From Hyphomicrobiales bacterium (lineage in GTDB: Bacteria > Pseudomonadota > Alphaproteobacteria > Rhizobiales > Rhizobiaceae): a stretch of 64,000 bases of DNA. The DNA lies in NCBI GenBank assembly GCA_900468625.1, contig UBUL01000001.1, positions 1 to 64,000 on the forward strand, given 5' to 3'. The notes below the pieces were generated by a model. The model made no database searches. It saw nothing but the letters and a program-made list of their open reading frames with translations, and was not told where the DNA came from. The stretch's first letter is position 1, and every line of letters starts with the position of its first letter. Shown here one piece after another: positions 25,221 through 34,501 of this stretch. The position numbers were made by a program, and so were the translations under genes.

Positions 25221-26015
25221 ATGACACTTTCAACACGCATTGCGCCGCATCTTCCCTATTTGCGTCGCTATTCTCGTGCTTTGACCGGAACACAGACGTC
25301 GGGAGACGCCTATGTTGCTGCGGTTTTGGAAGCCATCATCGCCGACATCTCCATCTTTCCGGACACGGACAGCGACCGCGTCGCACTCTATAAACTGTTC
25401 ACGAAGCTGTTCGGTTCCGTGACACTTCAGATTGCTGAACCGGCATCTCCTTTTGCTTGGGAACAGCGCGCCTCGGTGAACCTTTCGAAGGTCCCCCCGC
25501 TTGCCCGCCAGGCCTTCCTGCTGGCATCGGTCGAAAGTTTCCGCATCGGCGAGATCGCCGATATCCTCGACATTTCAGAAAGCGACGCCATGCACCTGCT
25601 CGATACCGCGTCTCAGGAAATCTCGCGGCAGGTGGCGACGGACATCATGATCATCGAGGATGAGCCGCTGATTGCGATGGACATCGAACAGATGGTGGAA
25701 AGCCTCGGTCATCGCGTTACCGGCATCGCCCGCACGCATGCCGAAGCGGTCGCGCTCTACAATGCGACCAAACCGAGCATGGTGCTTGCCGACATTCAGC
25801 TCGCGGACGGCAGCTCGGGTATCGACGCCGTCAACGACATCCTCAAGACCGCAAGCATACCGGTAATCTTCATCACCGCCTTCCCCGAGCGGCTGCTGAC
25901 CGGCGAGCGGCCTGAACCGACCTTCCTCGTGACCAAGCCGTTCAATCCGGACATGGTTAAGGCCCTCATCAGCCAGGCCCTCTTCTTTAACGAAACCACA
26001 AAGGTGGCCGCCTGA
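25221..26015 (+). CDS. phyR: Stress response regulator PhyR
   Basis: 264 residues. The N-terminal half is an ECF-sigma-like domain (LPYLRRYSRALTGTQTSGDA; PPLARQAFLLASVESFRIGE; ADILDISESDAMHLLD) that mimics EcfG. The C-terminal half is a receiver domain with IIEDEPLIAMD acid pocket, phospho-acceptor Asp in VLADIQLADG, ITAFPE and KPF. On phosphorylation it binds NepR and frees EcfG. ATG 25221 follows a GGGAG; a TTG one codon earlier is possible. Confidence 0.95.
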   Translation: MTLSTRIAPHLPYLRRYSRALTGTQTSGDAYVAAVLEAIIADISIFPDTDSDRVALYKLFTKLFGSVTLQIAEPASPFAWEQRASVNLSKVPPLARQAFLLASVESFRIGEIADILDISESDAMHLLDTASQEISRQVATDIMIIEDEPLIAMDIEQMVESLGHRVTGIARTHAEAVALYNATKPSMVLADIQLADGSSGIDAVNDILKTASIPVIFITAFPERLLTGERPEPTFLVTKPFNPDMVKALISQALFFNETTKVAA

Positions 26016-26036
26016 TCGAAGTAAAATCCCTGTGTC

Positions 26037-26061
26037 GGAACAAAGATTATGACCGGACGTT
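26037..26061 (+). promoter_or_regulatory. EcfG-type promoter of the sensor kinase gene
   Basis: GGAAC (26037-26041), exactly 16 nt, then CGTT (26058-26061): an exact match to the general stress promoter. It stands about 108 bp before the kinase start, placing the kinase under EcfG feedback. Confidence 0.78.
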
Positions 26062-26168
26062 GCTGTCGAGGGCGGCCGGTTTACCGACTGTTATATGGAG
26101 CGATTTTATAGGTCGGTTCAAGTTGTTGCGAGTGAGAACGTCCTATCGGCGGGGTTCTCGGAATTCGA

Positions 26169-27194
26169 GTGAAAGGCAGGCCGGTGAATACCTCTGAACC
26201 ATTACCCGGTGCGCCTTTGAGCTTGGAAGGCAAAGCCGCTCTGATGGAGCGGGCGCTTGCGAGCGCCAGCGTGTCGATCCTGTTTCAGGATGTCAATCTT
26301 TCGATCCGCTATGCCGACAACCTGCCGGATCATCTGCAGCCGTCCGTCGTCATAGGCGGTAACGACTCGCATCTCTTCGGCGAGAAGGATGGAGAGCATC
26401 TTTCTCGGCTAAAGCGGGGCGTACTTGAAAGCGGCAAGCCTGCAACCGCCGAGGTCGAAATCGCCAGTGGCGACGGCATACGCATCTATGAGCTGAAGAT
26501 GGAGCGTATTGGCGGCCGCAAGCCGCAGGGCGTGCTCTCCGTCATCTCCGAGATCACCGAAAGCCGCCACCGCGAGAAAGTGCTGAAGTCGCTGTTGCGG
26601 GAACTGTCGCATCGCTCGAAGAACCTGCTGGCTATCATCCAGGGCATCGCAACGCAGACCGCGCGCCACACGCTTTCCGTCGACAATTTCCTCATCAAGT
26701 TCCGCGGCCGCCTGCAATCCCTGTCGAATTCGCAGGATCTCATCACGGATTCCAGCTGGCGCGGCGCATATCTCTTCGAACTCGCGGAAAAGCAGTTTGC
26801 CCCCTATTGGCCGGATGCCGGCGTGCCGATGCCGATCTACGGCATCAATGCCCACCTCACACCCAATGCCGCGGTTCATCTGGGGCTCGCCCTGCACGAG
26901 CTGATCGTCAATTCCGCATCGCATGGCGCCATCTCGACGGGCGCCACCAGTATCACGCTGAATTGCAAGGAGGCCGAACTCGACGGCAAGAAGGCCATAG
27001 AGGTCGCCTGGTCGGAGCGTTTTTATGCGCCCACCAGCCATGAATTCGAGGACAACAGTTTCAGCCGTACAGTGCTTGAGCGTGTCGTTCCGACCTCCAT
27101 GAACGGCCGCGCCGACTTCGCCATCGACGACGGCAGTATCGGCTACCGCCTGACCATTCCCGAAACCGAATACGAAATTCTGAGACGCCGCTGA
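26169..27194 (+). CDS. HWE/HisKA_2-type sensor histidine kinase (PhyK-like)
   Basis: 341 residues. An N-terminal PAS-like region (about 25-135) has no transmembrane segment, so it is cytoplasmic. The dimerisation/phospho-acceptor helix is LLRELSHRSKNLLAIIQGIA with His148; the N-box ALHELIVNSASHGAIS and the later VAWSE fit the HWE/HisKA_2 class. Such kinases phosphorylate PhyR, and this one is the next gene after phyR with its own EcfG promoter. The start may be the GTG at 26169 or one five codons later. Confidence 0.85.
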   Translation: MKGRPVNTSEPLPGAPLSLEGKAALMERALASASVSILFQDVNLSIRYADNLPDHLQPSVVIGGNDSHLFGEKDGEHLSRLKRGVLESGKPATAEVEIASGDGIRIYELKMERIGGRKPQGVLSVISEITESRHREKVLKSLLRELSHRSKNLLAIIQGIATQTARHTLSVDNFLIKFRGRLQSLSNSQDLITDSSWRGAYLFELAEKQFAPYWPDAGVPMPIYGINAHLTPNAAVHLGLALHELIVNSASHGAISTGATSITLNCKEAELDGKKAIEVAWSERFYAPTSHEFEDNSFSRTVLERVVPTSMNGRADFAIDDGSIGYRLTIPETEYEILRRR

Positions 27195-27217
27195 AGCGCG
27201 GCGAAGACAAAAGAAAA

Positions 27218-27246
27218 CAGTCAGTGCGAGGGCGGCGCACTGACTG
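27218..27246 (+). terminator. Stem-loop after the stress kinase gene
   Basis: An 11-bp perfect stem (cagtcagtgcg / cgcactgactg) with a 7-nt loop 24 bp past the kinase stop. No long T-run follows, so termination strength is uncertain. Confidence 0.55.
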
Positions 27247-27673
27247 CTTACACTCATCGGGAGGGGACCGTGAGTAGAAGTCCTGAGATATATTGGGCGT
27301 GCATCAGGAGATGCGATCATCATCAGGACAGTGACATAACGACGCTGCAAAGCCTTGGTTCCATGCACCTGTTAAAAAATTCATCTATTTTTCATATTTC
27401 CTCGCGGCCGTAAAAATGATGCCGGCCCCCGCTTGATGCACGCCCCTCTCCCTAACGGAGCCAGACTTCGGCAATCCGCTTCTTCTTCCACTGCAGAAAA
27501 ATTGAGCTGAAACATAGGCTTGTCCAGATATGGGAGCCGGTTCGACATATGTTTTCGCTGCGGCGGAAATGCGTCTCCTGGCGGATTTCATGGTCAAAAT
27601 TTTACCGTTTGATAAATTTTTTAAGCTGAGTTACCGTTCCCGTACTAGCCGTTTACTATAAGAGGGAACTTCA
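27247..27673. other. Intergenic region before preT, with a RutR-like half-palindrome
   Basis: About 430 bp without a supportable gene. The last 75 bp are AT-rich and promoter-like. TTTACCGTTTGATAAA at 27601-27616 matches 11 of the 14 specified positions of the RutR box TTGACCAnnTGGTCAA, and a TGGTCAAAA half-site lies just before it. A GAGGGAACTT Shine-Dalgarno precedes preT. I see nothing else in the stretch. Confidence 0.4.
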
Positions 27674-29032
27674 ATGGGACGACTGGAAACTGGGATTCAT
27701 AAGGGCAGGCTGACGCCCGCCGAATATGATGCAAACTTTTCCGATCTTCACCCGCGCCTCAACAAGCATGAGGCGCTGGTCGCATCCGACCGCTGTTATT
27801 TCTGTTACGACGCGCCGTGCATGACGGCCTGTCCCACCTCCATCGACATTCCGATGTTCATTCGCCAGATCTCGACGGGCAATGCGCTCGGCTCGGCCAA
27901 GACGATCTTCGACCAGAACATCCTCGGCGGCATGTGCGCCCGCGTCTGTCCCACCGAACAGCTCTGCGAGCAGGCTTGCGTGCGCAATACCGCCGAAGAG
28001 CGCCCGGTCGAGATCGGCCGGCTGCAGCGCTATGCGACCGATGCGGCGATGGCCGAAAACAAGCAGTTCTATACGCGTGCCGAATCCACCGGCAAGAAGA
28101 TCGCCGTCATCGGCGCCGGCCCGGCAGGCCTTGCCTGCGCCCACCGTCTCGCCGTCAACGGCCACGACGTCACCATCTTCGACGCCCGCGAAAAGGCCGG
28201 CGGCCTGAACGAATATGGCATCGCCACCTACAAGACGGTCGACGACTTCGCCCAGAAGGAAGTCGACTATGTGCTCGCCATCGGCGGCATCGAGGTGAAG
28301 AACGGCCAGACGCTCGGCCGCGATTTCAGCCTCTCCGACCTCTCGCAGCAATATGACGCCGTCTTCCTCGGCCTCGGCCTTGCCGGCGTCAATGCGCTGC
28401 GTGCCGAAGGCGAGGATCTCGATGGCGTCGCCGACGCCGTCGCCTATATCGCCGAGCTTCGTCAGGCCGGCAGCAAGGCCGACATCGCCATCGGCCGCCG
28501 CGTCGTCGTTCTCGGCGGCGGCATGACCGCAATCGACGCCGCCGTACAGGCGAAACTGCTCGGCGCGGAAGAGGTGACGATCTGCTACCGCCGCGGCAAG
28601 GAGCACATGAATGCCTCGGAATTCGAGCAGGATCTGGCCGCCTCCAAGGGCGTCATCATCCGCCATTGGCTCGCACCGAAGCGCATCCTCGACAAGGACG
28701 GCAAAGTCGCCGGTATCGAGGTCGAATATACGGAGTTGCGTGACGGCAAGCTCGTAGGCACCGGCGATGTCGGCGTCATCGCCGCCGATCAGATCTTCAA
28801 GGCGATCGGCCAGACGTTCGAGGCTTCAGGCCTCGGCGCATTGCGCATGGAATCCGGCCGCATCGCCATTGATGGCGAAGGCCGGACCTCGATCGAAGGC
28901 GTATGGGCCGGCGGTGACTGCGTGCTTGGCGGCGATGACCTGACGGTCTCGGCCGTAGCACAAGGTCGTGACGCGGCCGAATCCATCAACCGTGCGCTTA
29001 GCTCGGCCACGCCGGCCGCTGCAGTCGCCTGA
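27674..29032 (+). CDS. preT: NAD-dependent dihydropyrimidine dehydrogenase, PreT subunit
   Basis: 452 residues. The N-terminal cysteine-rich Fe-S domain reads CYFCYDAPCMTACPTSIDIP and later CARVCPTEQLCEQACVRN. An FAD-binding GAGPAGLACAHRLA motif is near residue 144 and an NAD-binding GGGMTAIDAAVQAKLLGAEE near 280. With PreA it reduces uracil/thymine to dihydro-bases, the first step of reductive pyrimidine degradation. It is followed 13 bp later by preA. Confidence 0.93.
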   Translation: MGRLETGIHKGRLTPAEYDANFSDLHPRLNKHEALVASDRCYFCYDAPCMTACPTSIDIPMFIRQISTGNALGSAKTIFDQNILGGMCARVCPTEQLCEQACVRNTAEERPVEIGRLQRYATDAAMAENKQFYTRAESTGKKIAVIGAGPAGLACAHRLAVNGHDVTIFDAREKAGGLNEYGIATYKTVDDFAQKEVDYVLAIGGIEVKNGQTLGRDFSLSDLSQQYDAVFLGLGLAGVNALRAEGEDLDGVADAVAYIAELRQAGSKADIAIGRRVVVLGGGMTAIDAAVQAKLLGAEEVTICYRRGKEHMNASEFEQDLAASKGVIIRHWLAPKRILDKDGKVAGIEVEYTELRDGKLVGTGDVGVIAADQIFKAIGQTFEASGLGALRMESGRIAIDGEGRTSIEGVWAGGDCVLGGDDLTVSAVAQGRDAAESINRALSSATPAAAVA

Positions 29033-29045
29033 AGGGAGCACCGAC

Positions 29046-30359
29046 ATGGCTGATCTCCGCAATAATTTCGTTGGCATCAAGTCCCCGAACCCGTTCTGGC
29101 TGGCCTCCGCGCCGCCGACCGACAAGGCCTACAACGTCGAGCGCGCCTTCAAGGCGGGCTGGGGCGGCGTGGTCTGGAAGACGCTCGGCGAAGAAGGCCC
29201 GCCGGTCGTCAACGTCAACGGCCCGCGCTACGGCGCGATCTGGGGCGCCGACCGCCGTCTCCTCGGCCTCAACAATATCGAGCTGATTACCGACCGCGAC
29301 CTCTACACCAACCTGCGTGAGATGAAGCAGGTGAAGAAGAACTGGCCGGATCGCGCGCTGATCGCCTCGATCATGGTGCCTTGTGAGGAACAGGCCTGGA
29401 AGGCGATCCTGCCGCTGGTCGAGGAAACGGAAGCGGACGGCATCGAGCTCAACTTCGGCTGTCCCCACGGCATGTCCGAGCGCGGCATGGGTTCCGCGGT
29501 GGGGCAGGTACCGGAATATATCGAAATGGTCGTGCGCTGGTGCAAGCAATATACGCGCATGCCCGTCATCACCAAGCTGACGCCCAACATCACCGATATC
29601 CGCAAGCCAGCCCGCGCCGCCAAGGCCGGCGGCACCGACGCGGTATCGCTCATCAATACGATCAACTCGATCGTATCGGTCGATCTCGACAACTTCGCTC
29701 CGAATCCGACGGTCGGCGGCAAAGGCAGCCATGGCGGCTATTGCGGCCCGGCGGTCAAGCCGATCGCGCTCAACATGGTGGCCGAGATCGCCCGCGATGC
29801 GGAAACCTATGGCCTGCCGATCTCGGGCATCGGCGGCATCACGACGTGGCGCGATGCCGCCGAGTTCCTGGCGCTCGGCGCCGGCAACGTGCAGGTCTGC
29901 ACGGCGGCGATGACCTATGGCTTCAAGATCGTGGAGGAGATGATCACGGGCCTTTCCGACTGGATGGATGAGAAGGGGCACCGCACTCTGGACGATGTTA
30001 TCGCCCGCGCCGTGCCGAATGTCTCCGACTGGCAGTATCTCAACCTCAACTACATCGCCAAGGCCAAGATCGACCAGGATGCTTGCATCAAGTGCGGCCG
30101 TTGTCACATTGCCTGCGAGGACACCTCGCACCAGGCGATCACCAACATGGTCGATGGCGTCAGACGCTTCGAGGTGATGGAAGAGGAGTGCGTCGGCTGC
30201 AATCTCTGCGTCAACGTTTGCCCTGTCGAAAACTGCATCACCATGGAAGAACTGCCGGCAGGTTCGCTCGACAAGCGTACCGGCAAGATCGTCGACCCGA
30301 ACTACGCCAACTGGACGACCCATCCGAACAACCCGATGGCGCGTCAGGCGGCGGAGTAA
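29046..30359 (+). CDS. preA: NAD-dependent dihydropyrimidine dehydrogenase, PreA subunit
   Basis: 437 residues from ATG 29046 (GGAG 8 bp upstream). The N-terminal TIM barrel is dihydroorotate dehydrogenase-like with FMN and substrate segments NPFWLASAPPTDKAYN, ELNFGCPHGMSERGMG (containing the catalytic Cys) and SGIGGITTWRDAAEF. The C-terminus holds two 4Fe-4S clusters: CIKCGRCHIACED and CVGCNLCVNVCPVENC. It is the catalytic partner of PreT. Confidence 0.95.
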   Translation: MADLRNNFVGIKSPNPFWLASAPPTDKAYNVERAFKAGWGGVVWKTLGEEGPPVVNVNGPRYGAIWGADRRLLGLNNIELITDRDLYTNLREMKQVKKNWPDRALIASIMVPCEEQAWKAILPLVEETEADGIELNFGCPHGMSERGMGSAVGQVPEYIEMVVRWCKQYTRMPVITKLTPNITDIRKPARAAKAGGTDAVSLINTINSIVSVDLDNFAPNPTVGGKGSHGGYCGPAVKPIALNMVAEIARDAETYGLPISGIGGITTWRDAAEFLALGAGNVQVCTAAMTYGFKIVEEMITGLSDWMDEKGHRTLDDVIARAVPNVSDWQYLNLNYIAKAKIDQDACIKCGRCHIACEDTSHQAITNMVDGVRRFEVMEEECVGCNLCVNVCPVENCITMEELPAGSLDKRTGKIVDPNYANWTTHPNNPMARQAAE

Positions 30360-30381
30360 AGCAAACCGCTATCGAAAACTT

Positions 30382-30410
30382 CCGCATCCATGTTCCATGC
30401 ATGGGTGCGG
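30382..30410. terminator. Stem-loop between preA and the convergent rutR
   Basis: An 11-bp stem (ccgcatccatg / catgggtgcgg, one T-G pair) with a 7-nt loop between convergent genes. There is no T-run on either side, so it is called only as a likely 3'-end hairpin. Confidence 0.45.
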
Positions 30411-30450
30411 AAGATGGTGACTGTGGTGACGATGTGAGGAGGACACTGAG

Positions 30451-31095
30451 CTACAGGCGCCGAATCCGAAGGCCATCGACGAAAAGCTGTTCGAGATAAC
30501 GGGCGGCATCCTCGAAACGACCCTCGCCCGAATGCTCCTCACCGAGCACGGCACGCACCTGCACGTCGAAGTCGGCATAATGCTGCGTGGTCGACCAGAT
30601 CGAAAAGATCAGGTGATAGGGATCGCATTTGGCGATCTTGCCGGCCTGCGCCCAGGCGCGGATGACCTCCACCTTCTCGTCGACGAGCGCCTTCAGCGGC
30701 CCGCGCAGCTCGTCCTCGACATGCGGCGCACCTTGCAGCATCTCATTGGCGAAAAGCCGGCTTTCACGGGGGAAATCCCGCGCCATCTCGAGCTTGCGGC
30801 GGATATAGGAGCGGATCTCGCTTTCAGGATTGCCATTGGCATCGAAGGCGCGCAGCGGCTCCAGCCATGTAAAAAGCACCCGGTCGATCAAGGCCCGGTG
30901 CATCGCCTCCTTGGTGCGGAAATAATAGAGCAGATTGGGCTTCGACATGCCGGCGACGTCTGCGATCTGATCGATGGTCGAGCCACGGAAGCCGCTGACG
31001 GAAAACACATCCAGCGCGGCTTCCAGTATGATTTCCTCTTTCTCTTCCTGGATTCGTGTGCGGCGCTGTGTCCTGGCGGCTCTCGGGATGGCCAT
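30451..31095 (-). CDS. rutR: RutR-type TetR-family pyrimidine regulator
   Basis: 214 residues. The N-terminal helix-turn-helix includes SGFRGSTIDQIADVAGMSKP and NLLYYFRTKEAMH. The C-terminal domain matches RutR (WLEPLRAFDANGNPESEIRS; RESRLFANEMLQGAPHVEDE; FSIWSTTQHYADFDVQV). RutR releases DNA when it binds uracil or thymine. It lies between preTA and the downstream hydrolase genes, with a RutR-like box at 31241-31256 in the divergent promoter region. Confidence 0.88.
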   Translation of the reverse strand: MAIPRAARTQRRTRIQEEKEEIILEAALDVFSVSGFRGSTIDQIADVAGMSKPNLLYYFRTKEAMHRALIDRVLFTWLEPLRAFDANGNPESEIRSYIRRKLEMARDFPRESRLFANEMLQGAPHVEDELRGPLKALVDEKVEVIRAWAQAGKIAKCDPYHLIFSIWSTTQHYADFDVQVRAVLGEEHSGEGRFEDAARYLEQLFVDGLRIRRL

Positions 31096-31240
31096 GTCTG
31101 CTCTGTTTCTCCTTGAAATCCAAGCCTTTCGGCCATGCCCTCATTCACTCTGCCGATGCATCGGATTTGGGCAATCGCCTGAAATTTTATCGGAAATTTT
31201 CGTTCTTTTCGTCTTGAGCCGCGCCACGGAAGTTGTAATG

Positions 31241-31256
31241 TTTACCAATCGGTCAA
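31241..31256. promoter_or_regulatory. RutR-type operator
   Basis: TTTACCAATCGGTCAA matches the RutR box TTGACCAnnTGGTCAA at 12 of the 14 specified positions. It is in the 309-bp space between rutR and the beta-ureidopropionase-type gene. The rest of that space shows no gene. Confidence 0.65.
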
Positions 31257-31404
31257 ATTATCTGTCAGATGTTTCTTAAACGCAACTGGCGATTTTCCGG
31301 GCGAGAAAAACAAGACGCGCGCTCGGGAATTTGAAATAAGACCAACGGGAACAATTTGGGCATGCGCCTTGCATGCCCCAGGACAAACAGGTGAGGATTG
31401 CATC

Positions 31405-32658
31405 ATGGTGGCAGCGCCAGGAGAAAACATGCGTATCAATGGCGATCGCCTTTGGGATACGCTGATGGACATGGCGAAAATCGGCCCCGGCATTGCCGGC
31501 GGCAACAATCGCCAGACGCTGACCGATGCCGACGCCGAGGGACGCAGCCTTTTCAAGAGCTGGTGCGACAAAGCCGGCATGACCGTCGGCGTCGACAAGA
31601 TGGGCACGATGTTCGCGACCCGTGCCGGCACCGACCCGAACGCGCTGCCCGTCTATGTCGGCTCGCATCTCGACACTCAGCCGACCGGCGGCAAGTATGA
31701 CGGCGTGCTCGGCGTGCTCGCCGCGCTCGAAGTCGTCCGCACGATGGACGACCTCGGCATCAAGACCAAGCATCCGATCGTGGTCACCAATTGGGCGAAT
31801 GAGGAAGGCGCGCGCTTCGCTCCCGCCATGCTGGCCTCGGGCGTCTTTGCCGGCGTACACACGCTTGACTATGCCTATGGCCGCAAAGATCCGGAGGGCA
31901 AGACCTACGGCGACGAGCTGAAGCGCATTGGCTGGCTCGGTGACGAAGAGGTCGGCGCGCGCAAGATGCACGCCTATTTCGAATACCATATCGAGCAGGG
32001 TCCGATCCTCGAGGCAGAGGACAAGACGATCGGCGTCGTCACGCACTGTCAGGGTCTGTGGTGGCTGGAATTCACGCTGACCGGCAAGGAAGCCCATACA
32101 GGTTCGACGCCGATGGCCATGCGCGTCAATGCCGGCCTTGCCATGTCGCGGATCGTCGAGATGGTGCAGAGCGTGGCGATGGAGAGCCAGCCGGGCGCCG
32201 TCGGCGGCGTCGGCCAGGTCTTCTTCTCGCCGAACTCGCGCAACGTCCTGCCGGGCAAGGTGGTATTTACGGTCGATATCCGCACACCCGACAAGGCAAA
32301 GCTCGATCGCATGCGTGCCAGGATCGAAGCGGAAGCGAAAGAGATTTGCGATTCCCTCGGCGTCGGTTGCTCGGTGGAAGCCATCGGCCATTTCGAACCG
32401 GTGACCTTCGATCCGAAGCTCGTCGCATCCGTGCGCAATGCCGCCGAGAGGCTCGGCTACAGCCACATGAACATCATCTCCGGGGCAGGCCACGATGCCT
32501 GCTGGGCCGCCAAGGTCGCGCCCGCCACGATGGTCATGTGCCCCTGCGTCGGCGGCCTCTCGCACAACGAGGCCGAGGAAATCTCCAAGGAATGGGCGAC
32601 CGCCGGCGCGGATGTGCTGTTCCACGCAGTCGTAGAGACGGCGGAGATCGTGGCGTGA
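31405..32658 (+). CDS. Zn-dependent M20-family amidohydrolase (beta-ureidopropionase / N-carbamoyl amino acid hydrolase)
   Basis: 417 residues from ATG 31405 with GGTGAGG upstream. The di-zinc ligands of the family are visible: His/Asp in GSHLDTQPTGGKYDGVLG, Glu pair in NWANEEGARF, His in EYHIEQGPILE, and the C-terminal SGAGHDACWAAK. In this setting it hydrolyses N-carbamoyl-beta-alanine (or the methyl form) to the beta-amino acid, CO2 and ammonia, the third step of pyrimidine degradation. Allantoate amidohydrolase is a close relative; the neighbours favour beta-ureidopropionase. Confidence 0.88.
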   Translation: MVAAPGENMRINGDRLWDTLMDMAKIGPGIAGGNNRQTLTDADAEGRSLFKSWCDKAGMTVGVDKMGTMFATRAGTDPNALPVYVGSHLDTQPTGGKYDGVLGVLAALEVVRTMDDLGIKTKHPIVVTNWANEEGARFAPAMLASGVFAGVHTLDYAYGRKDPEGKTYGDELKRIGWLGDEEVGARKMHAYFEYHIEQGPILEAEDKTIGVVTHCQGLWWLEFTLTGKEAHTGSTPMAMRVNAGLAMSRIVEMVQSVAMESQPGAVGGVGQVFFSPNSRNVLPGKVVFTVDIRTPDKAKLDRMRARIEAEAKEICDSLGVGCSVEAIGHFEPVTFDPKLVASVRNAAERLGYSHMNIISGAGHDACWAAKVAPATMVMCPCVGGLSHNEAEEISKEWATAGADVLFHAVVETAEIVA

Positions 32659-32678
32659 TCATGGCCTACGCCCAGCCA

Positions 32679-32867
32679 TCCCCCTCATCCGCCCCTGAGT
32701 TGATCGAAGGGCAGGCACCTTCTCCCCGAGGGGAGAAGGGGATTCCCGCCGCAGCGCCATCTTTCTTAGCAAGCCGCCGGCGCAGTCGGAAATTGCGCTG
32801 CACCAATGGCGCCACGCCTCACCTTCTCTCTTCGGGGAGAAGGTGGCCCAAAGGGCCGGATGAGGGA
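32679..32867. repeat. Inverted intergenic repeat family B, copy 1
   Basis: Two arms facing each other: left with cccctcatccgcccctgag and ccttctccccgaggggagaa (32679-32740), right with ccttctctcttcggggagaa and ggccggatgaggg (32818-32867), spaced by about 75 bp. The same arms occur at 53188-53326. It lies between the amidohydrolase and hydantoinase genes of one operon, so the transcript must carry a large hairpin. Confidence 0.75.
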
Positions 32868-32908
32868 GCGCCGAGGATGCCAGAATCTCAAAACAGGGAA
32901 CAGACGCC

Positions 32909-34363
32909 ATGAGCACAGTCATCAAGGGTGGAACCATCGTCACGGCCGACCTGACCTATAAGGCCGACGTCAAGGTCGAAGGCGGCAGGATCGTCGAGAT
33001 CGGGCAGAACCTCTCGGGCAACGAAGTGCTTGACGCTTCCGGTTGTTACGTCATGCCCGGCGGCATCGATCCGCATACGCATCTCGAAATGCCATTCATG
33101 GGCACCTATTCCTCCGACGATTTTGAAAGCGGCACGCGCGCAGCCCTTGCCGGCGGCACGACCATGGTGGTGGATTTCGCGCTCCCCTCGCCCGGCCAGT
33201 CGCTGCTCGAAGCGCTCACCATGTGGGACAACAAGTCCACCCGGGCGAATTGCGACTATTCCTTCCACATGGCGATCACCTGGTGGGGCGAACAGGTCTT
33301 CAACGAGATGGAAGCCGTCGTCCGTGACAAGGGCATCAATACCTTCAAGCACTTCATGGCCTATAAAGGCGCGCTGATGGTGGACGACGACGAAATGTTC
33401 TCCTCCTTCCAGCGCTGTGCCGAACTCGGCGCTTTGCCGCTCGTCCATGCCGAAAACGGCGATGTGGTCGCGCAGATGCAGGCAAAGCTGCTGGCCGAAG
33501 GCAATAACGGACCGGAAGCGCACGCTTACTCCCGCCCGGCCGAAGTCGAGGGCGAGGCAACGAACCGCGCCATCATGATCGCCGACATGGCAGGCTCGCC
33601 CGTCTATATCGTCCATACCTCCTGTGAACAGGCGCATGAAGCCATCCGCCGCGCCCGCCAGAAGGGCATGCGCGTCTATGGCGAGCCGCTGATCCAGCAC
33701 CTGACGCTCGACGAAAGCGAATATGCCAATCCGGATTGGGATCACGCCGCCCGCCGCGTCATGTCGCCGCCCTTCCGCAACAAGCAGCATCAGGACAGCC
33801 TCTGGGCCGGCCTCGCCTCCGGCTCGCTGCAGGTGGTCGCGACCGACCATTGCGCCTTCACGACCGAGCAGAAGCGCTTCGGCCTCAACGACTTCACCAA
33901 GATCCCGAACGGCACCGGCGGTCTTGAGGATCGCATGCCGATGCTCTGGACCTACGGCGTCAATACCGGCCGCCTGACGATGAACGAATTCGTCGCCGTC
34001 ACCTCGACCAACATCGCCAAGATCCTCAACGTCTATCCGAAGAAAGGCGCGATCCTCGTCGGCGCCGATGCCGATATCGTCGTTTGGGACCCGAAGCGCT
34101 CGAAGACCATCGCCGCCAAGACTCAGCAGTCGGCGATCGACTACAACGTCTTCGAAGGCAAGGAAGTCACCGGCCTGCCGCGCTATACGCTGACGCGCGG
34201 CGTCGTCGCCATCGAGGAAGGCACGATCAAAACGAAAGAAGGCCATGGCGAGTTCGTCAGGCGCGACCCGTTCACCGCTGCCAACCGCGCGCTTTCCACC
34301 TGGAAAGAAGTCACCGCGCCGCGCAAGGTGCAGCGCAGCGGCATCCCCGCAAGCGGGGTATGA
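32909..34363 (+). CDS. hydA: Dihydropyrimidinase (D-hydantoinase)
   Basis: 484 residues, an amidohydrolase-fold enzyme. Metal ligands appear in PGGIDPHTHLEMPFMG, the carboxylated Lys in FKHFMAYKGALM, then PLVHAENGD, YIVHTSCEQAHEA and the Asp in VVATDHCAF. It opens dihydrouracil/dihydrothymine to the N-carbamoyl beta-amino acid, the second step of the pathway. Its place between preTA/amidohydrolase and the importer supports pyrimidine rather than hydantoin breakdown. An AACAGGGAACAGACGCC leader precedes the ATG. Confidence 0.93.
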   Translation: MSTVIKGGTIVTADLTYKADVKVEGGRIVEIGQNLSGNEVLDASGCYVMPGGIDPHTHLEMPFMGTYSSDDFESGTRAALAGGTTMVVDFALPSPGQSLLEALTMWDNKSTRANCDYSFHMAITWWGEQVFNEMEAVVRDKGINTFKHFMAYKGALMVDDDEMFSSFQRCAELGALPLVHAENGDVVAQMQAKLLAEGNNGPEAHAYSRPAEVEGEATNRAIMIADMAGSPVYIVHTSCEQAHEAIRRARQKGMRVYGEPLIQHLTLDESEYANPDWDHAARRVMSPPFRNKQHQDSLWAGLASGSLQVVATDHCAFTTEQKRFGLNDFTKIPNGTGGLEDRMPMLWTYGVNTGRLTMNEFVAVTSTNIAKILNVYPKKGAILVGADADIVVWDPKRSKTIAAKTQQSAIDYNVFEGKEVTGLPRYTLTRGVVAIEEGTIKTKEGHGEFVRRDPFTAANRALSTWKEVTAPRKVQRSGIPASGV

Positions 34364-34398
34364 CGCTTGGGCACGGCGCTTCGGCTCATCGGCCGCCT

Positions 34399-34501
34399 AG
34401 AGCAATTCCAGGAAAAATGCGTAGCGGTTTTCCGTCCGGAATTGCGAGAAAATAAAGAGATAGAGCATTTTCGCGATTCGAAGAAAAGCGAAACGGCGCT
34501 A
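34399..34501. repeat. RIME-like intergenic repeat, copy 2
   Basis: Starts agagcaattccaggaaaaat and ends gaaaagcgaaacggcgcta; close match to the copies at 44935 and 50361. It fills the space between the convergent hydantoinase and cupin genes. Its right end carries the TAG stop codon of the cupin gene. Confidence 0.88.

Noticed and set aside
28998..30323. 441-codon open frame on the - strand, antisense to preA
   Set aside because: Shadow of preA with low-complexity Arg/Asp/His-rich sequence and no recognisable motif.
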